From NCBI GenBank assembly GCA_027023345.1, contig JALVVO010000162.1:1-37559 (forward strand): a DNA stretch of 37,559 nucleotides, in the 5' to 3' direction. Positions within the stretch are counted from its first letter, which is position 1; each line of letters begins with the position of its first letter. Below the pieces are notes generated by a model. That model saw only the letters and a program-made list of their open reading frames with translations, did not search any database and was not told where the DNA came from. Position numbers and translations under genes: made by a program. This document shows positions 25,859 to 37,000 of the stretch, one piece after another. The stretch is from Thermaceae bacterium (lineage in GTDB: Bacteria; Deinococcota; Deinococci; Deinococcales; Marinithermaceae).

Positions 25859-28579
25859 ATGGGTCCCCACCAAATTCCGACCAAGACCAAGTTCGCGGGC
25901 GTATTCTTCCTCGTGCTCGCCTTGCTCGTCCCGGGCCTGGCCTGGGCCGTGGTGCCGGCCGGGACCGTGATCGAGAACCAAGCCAGCGCTACCGTAGCCT
26001 CGGGCGAGCGGTACGTGTCGAACCTGGTGCAGACCGTGGTCAAGCCGGTCTGCGTGCCCGAGCTCGCCCCCGGCGGTACTCCCACTCACCCCGGCCAGCG
26101 CACGTCGGTTGGGGCCGGCGGGTACGCGGTCTTACCCTACGTCCTTTCCAACCAAGGAAACGCGGAGTTCGATTTCCAACTCGCTTGGGCCGAGGCGGCT
26201 GGTTCCGACTGGCACCCCGCTGAGGCCAAGCTTTTCCTGGATGAAAACGCCAACGGCGAAGCTGATCCCGGGGAGCCCGAGGTCGATCAAGTTCGCCTTG
26301 CTTTTGGCGAGTCGGCCCGGCTGGTGCTCCGCGTGAAGGCCCCCGTCGGGGCCAGCGGGAGCCTCTGGATTACGCCGGTTGCCCGGTGTCCCTCGGGCGA
26401 GACCGACGACCAGAACTACGCCGAGGTCCGCCTGGTCTCGGGGCCGGCGCTCGCGGTGGAAAAGCGCTTTTCCCCGGCCGCCGTGCTCCCTGGCGAGGCA
26501 ACCGGCGTGGAGCTCAAGGTCCGCAACCTGGGCGACGCCCCGGCCGGCGGCGAGGTGGTGCTCAGCGACGATCTAGAGTCCCTCTCCGGACTCGCTTACG
26601 TCCCCGGCAGCGCTGAGGCTCCCAAGGGCACGATCGAGTACCGGGGGTCGAGTGGGTGGCAGACGAGCGAGCCCTCGGAGGTGTTGGGGATCCGCCTGCG
26701 CCTTTCCGACCTCGACGTCGGCGAGGAGGCGGTACTCCGCTTCCGCCTTGAGGTGGCGGCCGGCCACGCCCCCGGCGCCGTGGAGAACGCCGCGCGCGCC
26801 GAGGGGCCGGGGGGACCCGCGGAGGCTCGGGCGGCCCTTGAGGTCCTCCCGCTTCGGGCCCACTACCTTGGACCCGGCGGAAACCCCCGCGCCCTCCCCG
26901 GCGGCGAGGGCAGCGCGGACGACCGCCAGTCGGCCTCGATCATCGAAGGGCAGCGCTACTGCTTCGATCAGACCCTAGAGAACGCAGGGAACGCCGAGGA
27001 CGCCTACGACCTCGACGTAAAGGGTGTTCCCGCCGGCTTCCAGGTGACCCTGGTCCAGCCCGGCGATGCGCCGCTTCCGAGCCCTGTGGTCTTGCCCGCG
27101 GGATCCTCGCTCGACTTCCAGGTCTGCCTTCGGGCGCCGGCCGGGAGCGCGGGCTCCCCGGGGTTTGAGCTCGAGCTCACGGCTATCTCGCGGGCGACCG
27201 GCGAGACCAACCGGACCTGGGATCGGGTGGAGCGTGTGTATCCGGCCGGCGGCGTGGTCCTGACCAAAACGGTCGAGCCCGAGGGTCCGGTGGCGGCGGG
27301 CACCACGCTGACCTACACCCTGACCGCGGAGAACACCTATCCCTTTGACCTCCACGACGTGGTCGTCCGGGATCCCCTGGACGAGCACCTCGAGTACGTC
27401 GAGAGCGACCCCGCCGGCGCCTACGACGCCGCGCGGCACCGGGTCGAGTGGCGTTTCGATCGGCTCGCGGCCGGGGCCCGCTGGCAGGCCACGCTGGTCG
27501 TGCGAGTCAAGGAAGGCGTGCCCGACGACACCCGGATCGCGAACCGGTTCAGCCTAGAAAGCCGGGAGATCTCCGACCCGGCGGTCTCCGCTCCCGTCGA
27601 GACCCAGGTCTGGTCCACCCAGATCCTGCTCAAGAAAGAGGTTGCGGCCCGGCGCGTCCGCGTAGGCGACCGGGTGCGCTACACACTGACCTTGAAGAAC
27701 CCCGGAAAGGTGGCGGTCACGCTGGACCTCGCCGACCTCCCCGACGCCCACCTCCGCTACCTGCCGGGGAGCGCGACCCCGAGCGAGCCGGAGGTCGAGG
27801 ACGGGCGGTTGATCTGGCGAGCGATCCACCTGGCCCCGGGAGAGGAGAAGTCCTTTAGCTACGAGATGCGGGTGCTTCCGGGCGCCCCCCGGGAGATTAC
27901 GAACCGCGCCATCGCCCAGGGCGAGAGCGCCGGGGGCACGGCGCTGGCCACCGGCTGGGTGCGGGCGCGGCTCTTGAGCGAGGATCCGACGATGCTCGAG
28001 CGCCGCGGCACCCTGGTCGGCCGGGTGTTCCTCGACGCGAATCGCGACGGCCGCTTTGATCCCGGGAAGGACACCCCGCTGCCCGGGGCGCGGGTGGTGC
28101 TCGCGGACGGCCGGCAGGCCCTGACCGACCTTGAGGGGCGCTACGCCTTCCGAGACCTCGACCCCGGCGTTTGGCTGGTCGGCCTTGAACCCGCCAGCGC
28201 CCCGTTCCCGCCGTTGCCGCATCCCGCGGCCGTGGGCGAGGGGTACGCGCACCGCGTGCAGGTCTACGGCCTCGCGGTCAGCGACTTCCCGCTCGCCGAG
28301 CCCAAGGGCTGGATCCGCTCGATCCGGGAGACCGAGCTCAGGATGGGGCCGCTCACCTTGAAAAAGCGCCTCTTGCCCCTGGATGAGGGGCGGTACCGGG
28401 TGGTGCTCTGGCTTTCGTCGGAGCAGCCGATCCCCGAGCTCACCGTTCGCGACCCCCTGCCCGGCGGTGGCGAGAAGCGCTTTGCCTTCGACCGTTTCGT
28501 GGGCACCAAGACGATCACCTACGACCTGAGCGCCCCCGCGTGGCTCACCGACCCTGAGGTTCGCTGGAGGTACCCATGA
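25859..28579 (+). CDS. Secreted multi-DUF11 protein with an SdrD B-like domain near the C-terminus
   Basis: Signal peptide FAGVFFLVLALLVPGLAWA, PAGTVIENQASATVASGERYVSNLVQTVVKPV; DUF11 repeats (VLTKTVEPEGPVAAGTTLTYTLTAENTYPFDLHDVVVRDPLDEHLEYVES; ILLKKEVAARRVRVGDRVRYTLTLKNPGKVAVTLDL); GRVFLDANRDGRFDPGKDTPLPGARVVLADGRQALTDLEGRYAFRDLDPG. Confidence 0.9.
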   Translation: MGPHQIPTKTKFAGVFFLVLALLVPGLAWAVVPAGTVIENQASATVASGERYVSNLVQTVVKPVCVPELAPGGTPTHPGQRTSVGAGGYAVLPYVLSNQGNAEFDFQLAWAEAAGSDWHPAEAKLFLDENANGEADPGEPEVDQVRLAFGESARLVLRVKAPVGASGSLWITPVARCPSGETDDQNYAEVRLVSGPALAVEKRFSPAAVLPGEATGVELKVRNLGDAPAGGEVVLSDDLESLSGLAYVPGSAEAPKGTIEYRGSSGWQTSEPSEVLGIRLRLSDLDVGEEAVLRFRLEVAAGHAPGAVENAARAEGPGGPAEARAALEVLPLRAHYLGPGGNPRALPGGEGSADDRQSASIIEGQRYCFDQTLENAGNAEDAYDLDVKGVPAGFQVTLVQPGDAPLPSPVVLPAGSSLDFQVCLRAPAGSAGSPGFELELTAISRATGETNRTWDRVERVYPAGGVVLTKTVEPEGPVAAGTTLTYTLTAENTYPFDLHDVVVRDPLDEHLEYVESDPAGAYDAARHRVEWRFDRLAAGARWQATLVVRVKEGVPDDTRIANRFSLESREISDPAVSAPVETQVWSTQILLKKEVAARRVRVGDRVRYTLTLKNPGKVAVTLDLADLPDAHLRYLPGSATPSEPEVEDGRLIWRAIHLAPGEEKSFSYEMRVLPGAPREITNRAIAQGESAGGTALATGWVRARLLSEDPTMLERRGTLVGRVFLDANRDGRFDPGKDTPLPGARVVLADGRQALTDLEGRYAFRDLDPGVWLVGLEPASAPFPPLPHPAAVGEGYAHRVQVYGLAVSDFPLAEPKGWIRSIRETELRMGPLTLKKRLLPLDEGRYRVVLWLSSEQPIPELTVRDPLPGGGEKRFAFDRFVGTKTITYDLSAPAWLTDPEVRWRYP

Positions 28580-31500
28580 GGTTCTTCGCGAGGGTCGCCC
28601 TTTGGACCGTTTTTCTAGCCGCGATCTTTGCCCGGGGCGAAGGCGATTGGAAAACGGGCATTCCCCTGATCGTTCCCGGGGACGCCCTTGGTTGGGAGAC
28701 GAGCGAGCTTCAGGTCGTGCTGGAAGTTAAGAAGCCCTCGGAGCTCGAAGTCCTGCTCTACTCCCCAGGCTTCGACCCCACGGACTACCGTTCGCCCCGC
28801 GAGCTCGGCGACGAGCGGTACGACCAGGGTAAGGGGGATCTGCTCGCGGTCTACGAGCTTCGCCAGGGCCGGCGGGTGATCGTCCGCAAGCGCTACGGCG
28901 TCGAGCCTCACGCCTGGCACCGGCTGTTTTCCGGGCGGCTGCTTCCCGGCGAGTACGTGATCGCCTCGCGCTTCTTCGGCAACGCCAAGAACGCGGTGGT
29001 CTTCGCGCTCAAGGTCCGGTCGGGCGAGGCCCGGTTGTTGCTGGCCCCGAACGCCATGCAGACCTACAACGTGGTTCGGGGAGGTTGGCAAACGCCCTTT
29101 AGGCTCCACGTCCCCGAATACTCGCGAGACCTCAAGGTCGGCATCTACGACGGCGACGGGCCCAAGGAGCTCGAGCTCAGGGTCCAGACTCCGAAGGGCG
29201 AGCTCCGCCCTCCGGTTCCCGGCAACCGCGCCTGGACCTACGTCGCCACCGAGGAGCCCGGCGAATACGCCTTCCGCTTCCGCATCCCCGAGACCGCGAC
29301 CCAGCACACCAACACGGTGGGTTTCAAGGTCTCCCTGGGCCGGATTCGCGTGGAGATCGTGGACACCGAGGGGCGCCCGGTGCCCGGCGCGAGCTACCGG
29401 GTGCGCGGGCAGTACCGGCGGGTGGTGGAACTGAAGAAGCCCGCGGGCTGGGAGCTGGTGGAGACGCGCGTGGACGGCGGGCGGGAGCTCGGGCCCGGAC
29501 AGGTGGCGTTCGGCATGGGCTCGGGCTCGGTGCGCTTCGTGCTCAAGCGCGAGCGGTCTCCGGGTCGGCTCGTCGTGCGCGCGCGGGTGGTCTGCGGCGA
29601 CTTCCAGGAGCCCTATCCCCTCGAGCTCAGGGTGGGCGACCGCGCCCTCCGCCTGCCCCCGAGCGGGGAGGCCGAGCTCGAGCTCGACCCCGGCGCCTAC
29701 GACCTCGCGCCCGCCCCGGTCCCCGGGGCCCGTGTGGAGGGCGACGCCCGCGTCGAGGTAGTCCCGGGGCGCACCGTTCGGGCCGAGCTCTGGATCCACC
29801 CCGAGGTCCGGCTGAGCCTGCGTCCGGCGGCCGAGGCCAAGGTCGGGGTGCCGGTGCCCGTGCAGCTCCGGGCCGAGACCGCATTCTCGGGGACGCTGCC
29901 TTTGAAGCTCTTCTTGGAGCTCCCCGAGGGGCTCGAGTCCCGGGGGCCCGCGTCGGTCCAGGCACCGCTCTCCGCCGATCGGCCGGTGGAGATCGAGGTG
30001 CCGGTGGTGGCGAGGAAAGCGGGAGACTTTACCCTCGCCGCCCGGGCGGAGCCCTGTGGCGGCCGCGCCCGGGCGACCCTGCGGGCGGTGAGCCCGGCCG
30101 CCTTCGTCCTGAAAAAGACCGCGCTCACCCCCGAGGTGGCGGTGGGGCAGGAGGCCGCGTTCCGCGTCGAGGTCGTGAACACCGGCGGGACGGCCGGCGA
30201 GGTGCGCCTTCTGGACCCCGCGCCCCGGGGCTTCGTGGGGCCCTCGCTCAACGAGACCTTGCGGCTCGAGCCCGGCGAGCGCTACCAGAAGGTGATCCGC
30301 GGGCGGGTCACCGAGGACGCCGGCGAACGGCTCTTGAACCGGGCCTGGCTCTACCAGGCGGGGCGCGAGCTGGCCAAGGCTGAGGCCGAGGTGCGGGTGC
30401 TCCAGCCCCAGCCCGGGCTCTCGCGCCGCGTCGAGCCTCGGGTGGTGCTGCCCGGCGAGACCGTGACCACCTGTCTGCAGGTGGAAAACCGCGGCCAGGC
30501 CCCGATGACCTACCGCCTGGAGGACCGGCCCCCCGACTGGTTGGAGCCCGAGGGGACGACGGTCTTTTCTGGCGCGCTGGATCCGGGCGCCCAGGCCGAG
30601 CACTGCTACCGCGCGGGCGTCCGCTACGGCGCTCCGGTGGAGGGGACCTTCGAAGCGGTGCTCGAAAGCAGCGCCGGCCGCCTCAGCAACCGCGCCACGA
30701 TCCGCCGCGAGCTGCTTCGGCTGGAGAAGGAGGCGGAGCCCGCGAGGGTCCTTCCCGAGCACCTGGTGCGTTTCCAGGTCACCGTCGCGAACCCCCTCAA
30801 CCGGCCGGTTCGGGTCCGCGTCCTCGATACCCCCGCCGCCGGGCTCGGCATGCGGGGCTTCGAGGAGGAGGTCGAGCTACCCGCCCGGGGTCGGAAGACC
30901 TTCGAGCTCGAGGCCCGTCCCTCCCAGGTGGGCCGCTTGAAGAACCGGGTCGCCGCCTACCTCGGCGACACCCCCGCTGCCCGGCCCGCCTCGGCCGAGG
31001 TCGAGGTCGTGCCTCCGCTCACCGCCGAGCGGGTCTCGCGCGTGGTGGTCCGCTTCACGGTCGAGGGCGAGGGGGACGCCCTGCTCATCCGCCAGGCCCT
31101 GCCCTCTGGCGCCCGCTACCGGAGGGGCACCGCCCGGATGGACGGGCGCCCGCTTCCCGACCCGCGGGTGGACGACGAGGGCCGGCTTTACTGGAAGATC
31201 CCCTTCGCCAAAGAGGGAAGGCTTAGCTTCGAGCTCGCCCACGCGTCCGCCCTGGAACGCTTGCCCGAGCCCGAGCTCACGTTGCTCGTCGGGGACCGCG
31301 AGCTGCCCCTTCAGGGTGACCTGAGGCTCGCGGACTACCGGCGCGCCCGCCCGCTCGGGAAAAAGACCCGCGAGGGGCTCATCAAGGAACCGCTCCCCGG
31401 CACCGTGTTCCGCGATCGCGGCAGCGCCCGGGTACGGGTGGTGGCTCCCTACGGACGCCCCGTCGAGCTCTTCGTGAACGGCGAGCCGGTGGACCGCTCC

Positions 31501-34002
31501 CGCCTCGGCGAGGCCCGCTACGACAAGGCACGGGGCGTCGCCGAGCTGCAGTACTACGGGGTACCCCTCAAGGTGGGGTCCAACCGGATCGAGGTGCGGG
31601 CCGGCGACGCGGTGGACCGGATCGAGGTCTTCCGGACCGGGCCGGCCGAGCGGCTGGTGGTGATTCCCGAGCGGATGGTCGCCGACGGGCGCACGCCGAT
31701 CCGCCTCCGGATCGAGGCCCAAGACGCCCTTGGGCTGGCCACCGGCGAGGGCTTCGTCACCGTGGAGGCGAGCCCCGAGCCGGCGAAACCCGACGCCGCG
31801 CCCCGGGAGTCCGGGTATCAGGTTGCCATGCGGAACGGCGTCGCCGAGCTCGTGCTGAAGCCGGTCGCCCACGCCACCGAGGTCCGCGTCAAGGCGGCCA
31901 AGGACGGGCTCGTCACCGAGTACCGGGGCTTCGCCGGGGGCGCCGACCGCCGCTTCTACCTAGCCCAGGGAAGCGTCACCGTGCGCTTCCAGGACGGCTT
32001 CGAGCTGGGCGGCCTAGCCCGCGGGTACCTGGAGACCCCCCTCGCGGGCGGGCACCTGCAGGGGGCGCTGAACGTGGCCGCCGGCGAGGGGCAGCTCTAC
32101 CCCGGGCTCGACCGCCCCGAGGACCCGAACGGGAGGTTCCCACTCACCGGCGCCGGCGTGGAGGCCCGGCTGGCCCTCGCCTCCGAGGACGGGGTGGCCT
32201 TCCGCTACGACCGCGGCCCCTTCTCGGTCGGCTACGGCCGGCTCGGGATGGCGCTTTCCAACCTGGTCGGCATGCCAAAGAGCAGCGTCCTCGCCGCCGA
32301 GTACCGGGGGCCGGTGCGGGTGGCGGCCTTCGTCGGGCTCCTGCCGCGGGAGCTCCTCCGCGAGGTGCTCGTTCCCGACGGGACCCGGATCTACCGCCTC
32401 TCCCGGCCGGCGAAGCCCGGGAGCGAGCGGGTCTACCTGGAGCGGGGCGGGGTCCGCGAGCGCTTGGTCCCGCTCCGGGACTACGTCCTCGACGCGCCGA
32501 GCGGCACCCTCTACCTGGCCCGGTCGCTTTGGCCATGGGACGCCTCCTTCGTCGAGCAGCGGCTCGTCGTCTACTACGCCCCCGAGGCCGCGCCCCGCGA
32601 GCGCGTCGGGGTGGGGGCCGCCGTGGGCTACCGTCGGGGCGGCTTTAGCCTGGAGCTCGCCGCGGCCAGCCTGGACCTCGGCCGCAGCCTGAACCTGGGG
32701 GCGGCCCTGGGCTACCGCACCAAGGGCTTCGGGTTGTCCCTCACCTACCGCCTCGAGGACGGGCAGAGCGCCCTTGGTCTGACCGCCGAGGGCGAGCGGG
32801 GGCCGATCTCGGCCCGGGCAAACCTCCACTACGCCGGTACCCTTTCCGGGCGGGCCCGGGTGGCGGCGAAGATCGGGAGCGCCGGTCGGGCGGTGCTCGA
32901 GCACCAGGGCCGCTCCGGTTCGAACCAGACCCGCCTGCTCTACGAGCACGACCTCGGCCGAAACCTCTTCGCCGGCGTCGGTGGCGGGTACTTCTGGGAG
33001 GAGAAGGCGTTCGCCTTGCTCGGCCGGCTCGGCTACCAGGACGCCCGCGCCCGCCTCACCCTGACCCACGCCCAGCCCTTCTCGGTTGCGCCCGAGACCG
33101 GCCTCGACGCCCGCTACGCCTTCGACGCCAACCTCAGCCTGGAGGCGGGTCTGCGCTACCGCTGGGGGCTGGGGCTTTCGGGCGTGCTCGGCCTCGATCA
33201 AAAGCTCGGCCCCGCCAATCTCGCCATCCGCTACCAGCTCCCGGGCGCGGGAGGCGAGGGGAACCGGGCTCGCTTCGGCGTTCGGGCGCCACTGCCGCTT
33301 GGCGACCGCTGGTCGCTCGACTTCTCCGCCGGGTACGAACGGAGCTTCGCCTCCGGCGAGGCCCAGGCCGGCGCCGGGGTGGCCGTCCGCTACCGGTCGG
33401 AGGGCTTTACCGCGAGCTTCGGCGTCGAGGGCGCCACCGGCACCTCCGGCGACAAGGTCACCCTCAGGGCCGGTGCCGGCGGCCAGATCGACCGCCGGCA
33501 GGTGGTCTCCTTCGACGTCAACTACCAGGTGGTTCCCGAGCCCGCTGGGAAGTTCACCCTGGCCTACGCGTTCCGCGGCCGGGTGCTCCAGGTGCTTACC
33601 TACCACCGGTACACTAGCCGGGAGGCGGTGCTCGAGGGCGAGCTCGCCCCCACCTGGCACCCGAACCTTTCCTTCCAGCTCAGGCCCAGCGCGGCCTACC
33701 GGATTTACTTCGCCGATCCGGGCGGCAACACCTACCAGCTCGGCCTTGGCTTCAACTATTACTTCACCCGTCGCCTGGGCTTCGGCGCGGGAGGGTACTA
33801 CGTGATACAACCGGGTACGGATACTCGTGAGCTGGCTTTCAGCGTGGAGGGCAGCTTCCGCGTGCTCGACCCGCTCTGGCTGAACCTCGGCTACACCTTT
33901 GGCGGCTTCCGCGGCCTCACCCCCGAGGCGCGGCCGGGGGTCTACCTGCGGCTGGACCTCTTCGATGGCGGCTGCGGGTGCCCGGAGGGGGTGGACCAAT
34001 GA
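28576..34002 (+). CDS. Large outer-membrane protein: N-terminal DUF11/Ig-like repeats plus predicted C-terminal beta-barrel
   Basis: 1808 aa. DUF11-like units (FVLKKTALTPEVAVGQEAAFRVEVVNTGGTAGEVRLLDPAP), invasin-like Ig segment (PAERLVVIPERMVADGRTPIRLRIEAQDALG), then many alternating amphipathic strands from about residue 1140 (RFYLAQGSVTVRFQDGFELGG ... GLGFNYYFTRRLGFGAGGYYVIQPG ... LNLGYTFGGF ... GVYLRLDLFDGG). Start overlaps the preceding stop (ATGA). Confidence 0.88.
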   Translation: MRFFARVALWTVFLAAIFARGEGDWKTGIPLIVPGDALGWETSELQVVLEVKKPSELEVLLYSPGFDPTDYRSPRELGDERYDQGKGDLLAVYELRQGRRVIVRKRYGVEPHAWHRLFSGRLLPGEYVIASRFFGNAKNAVVFALKVRSGEARLLLAPNAMQTYNVVRGGWQTPFRLHVPEYSRDLKVGIYDGDGPKELELRVQTPKGELRPPVPGNRAWTYVATEEPGEYAFRFRIPETATQHTNTVGFKVSLGRIRVEIVDTEGRPVPGASYRVRGQYRRVVELKKPAGWELVETRVDGGRELGPGQVAFGMGSGSVRFVLKRERSPGRLVVRARVVCGDFQEPYPLELRVGDRALRLPPSGEAELELDPGAYDLAPAPVPGARVEGDARVEVVPGRTVRAELWIHPEVRLSLRPAAEAKVGVPVPVQLRAETAFSGTLPLKLFLELPEGLESRGPASVQAPLSADRPVEIEVPVVARKAGDFTLAARAEPCGGRARATLRAVSPAAFVLKKTALTPEVAVGQEAAFRVEVVNTGGTAGEVRLLDPAPRGFVGPSLNETLRLEPGERYQKVIRGRVTEDAGERLLNRAWLYQAGRELAKAEAEVRVLQPQPGLSRRVEPRVVLPGETVTTCLQVENRGQAPMTYRLEDRPPDWLEPEGTTVFSGALDPGAQAEHCYRAGVRYGAPVEGTFEAVLESSAGRLSNRATIRRELLRLEKEAEPARVLPEHLVRFQVTVANPLNRPVRVRVLDTPAAGLGMRGFEEEVELPARGRKTFELEARPSQVGRLKNRVAAYLGDTPAARPASAEVEVVPPLTAERVSRVVVRFTVEGEGDALLIRQALPSGARYRRGTARMDGRPLPDPRVDDEGRLYWKIPFAKEGRLSFELAHASALERLPEPELTLLVGDRELPLQGDLRLADYRRARPLGKKTREGLIKEPLPGTVFRDRGSARVRVVAPYGRPVELFVNGEPVDRSRLGEARYDKARGVAELQYYGVPLKVGSNRIEVRAGDAVDRIEVFRTGPAERLVVIPERMVADGRTPIRLRIEAQDALGLATGEGFVTVEASPEPAKPDAAPRESGYQVAMRNGVAELVLKPVAHATEVRVKAAKDGLVTEYRGFAGGADRRFYLAQGSVTVRFQDGFELGGLARGYLETPLAGGHLQGALNVAAGEGQLYPGLDRPEDPNGRFPLTGAGVEARLALASEDGVAFRYDRGPFSVGYGRLGMALSNLVGMPKSSVLAAEYRGPVRVAAFVGLLPRELLREVLVPDGTRIYRLSRPAKPGSERVYLERGGVRERLVPLRDYVLDAPSGTLYLARSLWPWDASFVEQRLVVYYAPEAAPRERVGVGAAVGYRRGGFSLELAAASLDLGRSLNLGAALGYRTKGFGLSLTYRLEDGQSALGLTAEGERGPISARANLHYAGTLSGRARVAAKIGSAGRAVLEHQGRSGSNQTRLLYEHDLGRNLFAGVGGGYFWEEKAFALLGRLGYQDARARLTLTHAQPFSVAPETGLDARYAFDANLSLEAGLRYRWGLGLSGVLGLDQKLGPANLAIRYQLPGAGGEGNRARFGVRAPLPLGDRWSLDFSAGYERSFASGEAQAGAGVAVRYRSEGFTASFGVEGATGTSGDKVTLRAGAGGQIDRRQVVSFDVNYQVVPEPAGKFTLAYAFRGRVLQVLTYHRYTSREAVLEGELAPTWHPNLSFQLRPSAAYRIYFADPGGNTYQLGLGFNYYFTRRLGFGAGGYYVIQPGTDTRELAFSVEGSFRVLDPLWLNLGYTFGGFRGLTPEARPGVYLRLDLFDGGCGCPEGVDQ

Positions 34003-37000
34003 GGACTCTTCGTTGGCTGCTGGGAGCGCTGGTGCTGGCAGCTGCGTTTACTCCCGCCTTGGCTGATCAGCAGGCCGACATCGGCGGCGGGGCTTTCGGA
34101 AGCGTTCACAAGAACGTCCTGTACAGCGTGGACACGGTTTCGGGCAAGGCAACTCGGCTGGCCACCGTACCTGATGTGATCGGTGGGATTGATACCAATG
34201 CGAGCTCGGATGGGGTGAACTCGCTAGCTCTAAATACCGAGGATGGCGTTATGTATTTTACTAGCAATACAACGTCCGATGATAACAATAAAGCTATTTT
34301 TTACTACGACATGGTCAATGACCAATTTGGGATTCTGGTTGAGGATGTGACGCTGCTGGGTGTTAGTTTTTCTGGTAAAGGTCTTGGTAGCGCTGGCGCG
34401 GCCTTTTACGATGGGCGACTCTACTTCGGGGTTGAAACTGGTAGTAGCTCGTACCAATCAAAGATCTACAGCCTTCCGGTCAGCGCTGATGGAAAAGCTG
34501 TTCCTGCAGGTGCCACTGCTACGCTGGAGTATGTTTCAGGTAAATACTCCAATTTTATGCAGTGGGGTGATTTTGCACTTGGCGCCTCGGATAGGGGGAC
34601 GCATCTTTACATAGGTTGTAGCGTCTACTCGGGTGGGACATTTAAGGATAAGTGGCAGGTCTGGGACCTGGGTCTTTTAGGCTCGCAAGGTGACGAAACT
34701 ATTCTTGTTAACAACGACAAATCTTTTGGTCAAATTGGCTTCGACTTGAATGGTAATTACTATTTTGTATTTGGGAACACGAATACGTTCGCCCCCATAA
34801 ATCTCGAAACAGGTGATACGGGTTCCTCTATAGACATAACCTTGGATGGCTCCACGTCGCCTGATGATGGATCCTTTGATGCTGCTGGTATTATTCCTTG
34901 GCACGCAGAGGTTCGGGGGGTGGTCTGGGAAGATTCGAACGGGGACGGATTCAAGAACACGCACGAGAGCGGCATCGCGAACGTCACCGTAGACTTGTAC
35001 GAGGATCTCAACAACAATGGTCAGTATGACAGCGGTGAGAGGTTGTTGGCGAGGGACACCACCGGTGCGGATGGAAGTTATCGGATCTACGATCTGATTC
35101 CAGGCAACTACGTCGTCGTTGTCTCCGATCAAAACGGCGTTCTCAGCGGGGGGAGTTTTACCACTCCAAGTTCAGCGTCCGTGGCGGTTAGGGTTAACCA
35201 GCAGAAAGATAGCGTGAACTTCGGTTACCAGCACCGCTACACCTTGGAAGGCCGCGTGTATGAGGACGTTAACGGTGACGCAAACCTCTCCGACGCAGAG
35301 CCGCGTTCGGGCGTTGCCGTATACCTCTATCAAGACGACGGCGATGGGCAGCCGGATGCCGGAGACAATTTCCTTTGGCAGACGACCACAGGTTCCGACG
35401 GGAGTTACAGCTTTACGGGGCTGGCGGATGGCACCTACTGGGTGGTCGTGGACTCTAAAAACGTTGGCCCTTCGGCCGGCTTCAATAGCGGTTATAACCA
35501 GAGCGATGTTTGGGCCGAGCAGACCTATGGGCCTAAAGGGGCCTGGTGCGCCAACCCTGATGGACAGCTAGGGACTGGGGACCCCTACGAGCGGACGTCA
35601 GCAGGGGCATGCTTTGGCGGTCGGCGGGGGGCGGTTTCCGATAACGTGCCATCCGGGGCGACTTCGTTGGATGAGGCAGGGGATGCGCGTTTCGAGCATA
35701 TCGCCAAAGTGGAGGTTTCTGGTGAGGACGTCTCGGGGATAGACTTCGGTTTCTCCTTCAACGTCGTCACCAACACCAACGACCAGGACGATGATCCTGC
35801 CGAGGACCGCACTGCCCAGGGTTCCTTGCGCCAGTTCATCCAGAACGCGAACGCGATTCAAGGCGCCAACGCCATGCGCTTCGTGCCGGCAGTGCCTACG
35901 AACGCCAGCGGCGGTGGCGGCGATTGGTGGCACATAGACCTGGCCCTCGATAGCGACAACGACGGCACCGTAGACATCCTCCCGCCCATCACCGATAACG
36001 ACACCACCGTAGACGGTACCGCCTATAGCTTTAACAATGGGACCACCGTGCTGAACACCAACCGGGGGACGGTCGGCGGCGACGTATACGTTGGCACCGG
36101 TCCCGATGGTATCGAGGGCACGGACGACGAACACTACCTCGCTCCCTTTGACAGGCCCGAACTGGAGATCGCAGGTAACGGGGCTGGGGGAGGCGCGGCA
36201 AGCGCCTCGGCTGTGCTGGAAGCTCGGGGCGGGTCGTCATCCAATAGGGTCAGCAATGTGAACATTGTCAACCTCGCCATCTACAAGCAGTTTGGGGGGC
36301 AAAATCCTGCTACCACTAGTAGTAATGAGGCTGTTGCATTCACAAACGCCACCAACAGCGTTTTGCGAAATGCTTTGCTGGGTGTACACGCCGATGGCGC
36401 CCCACCTCAGAACGAGGATGAAAGCGTGGGTATCGGTGTGCGCATATCTGGTTCTGACCACGTTAGTGTTTCGCGCGTGTATTCAGCATACGCACAGGTG
36501 TATAGTGCCTATTTAGATCAAAGAAACGGTGCGAATACAGAATATATTACAATCAGCGACTTCGAGGCGGGGCATTCTGGATATACTACACGAGTCAGCT
36601 GGGGCGATAACATCGCCATCTACAACACTATGAATACCACAGTTAAATGGGTATACTCCCACGATGCTCAGACCAGCAACAGCAATGCGATTGCTTACGC
36701 TGGAGCCGGCATAGAGGTTTGGTATGGGGTGCAGAACACAGTTATCACTGAGAATTTGCTTGAAAACAATACCTATCACGGCATCGTATTTGGCCAAGCT
36801 GGGTACGGCGGCGATAACAAGGAGGTATCGGTATTACACAACGTAATCCGCAATAACAACGGCCCTGGTATATTGCTGGCCGTCAAAGACAGTTATGAAA
36901 TATCAATTTCTAAAAATGCTCTTTACGATAATGAGGGCCCCGGCATAGATATCGATGCAAATAGTAGCATATCCGAAAACGGCGACGGGGTTACCCCTAA

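Noticed and set aside
28615-30762. 715-aa antisense ORF
   Set aside because: Antisense to the clearly coding 28576-34002 gene; composition (His/Arg/Gly/Leu-rich) typical of shadow ORFs in GC-rich DNA.
32014-33999. 661-aa antisense ORF
   Set aside because: Same reason; shadow of the barrel coding frame.
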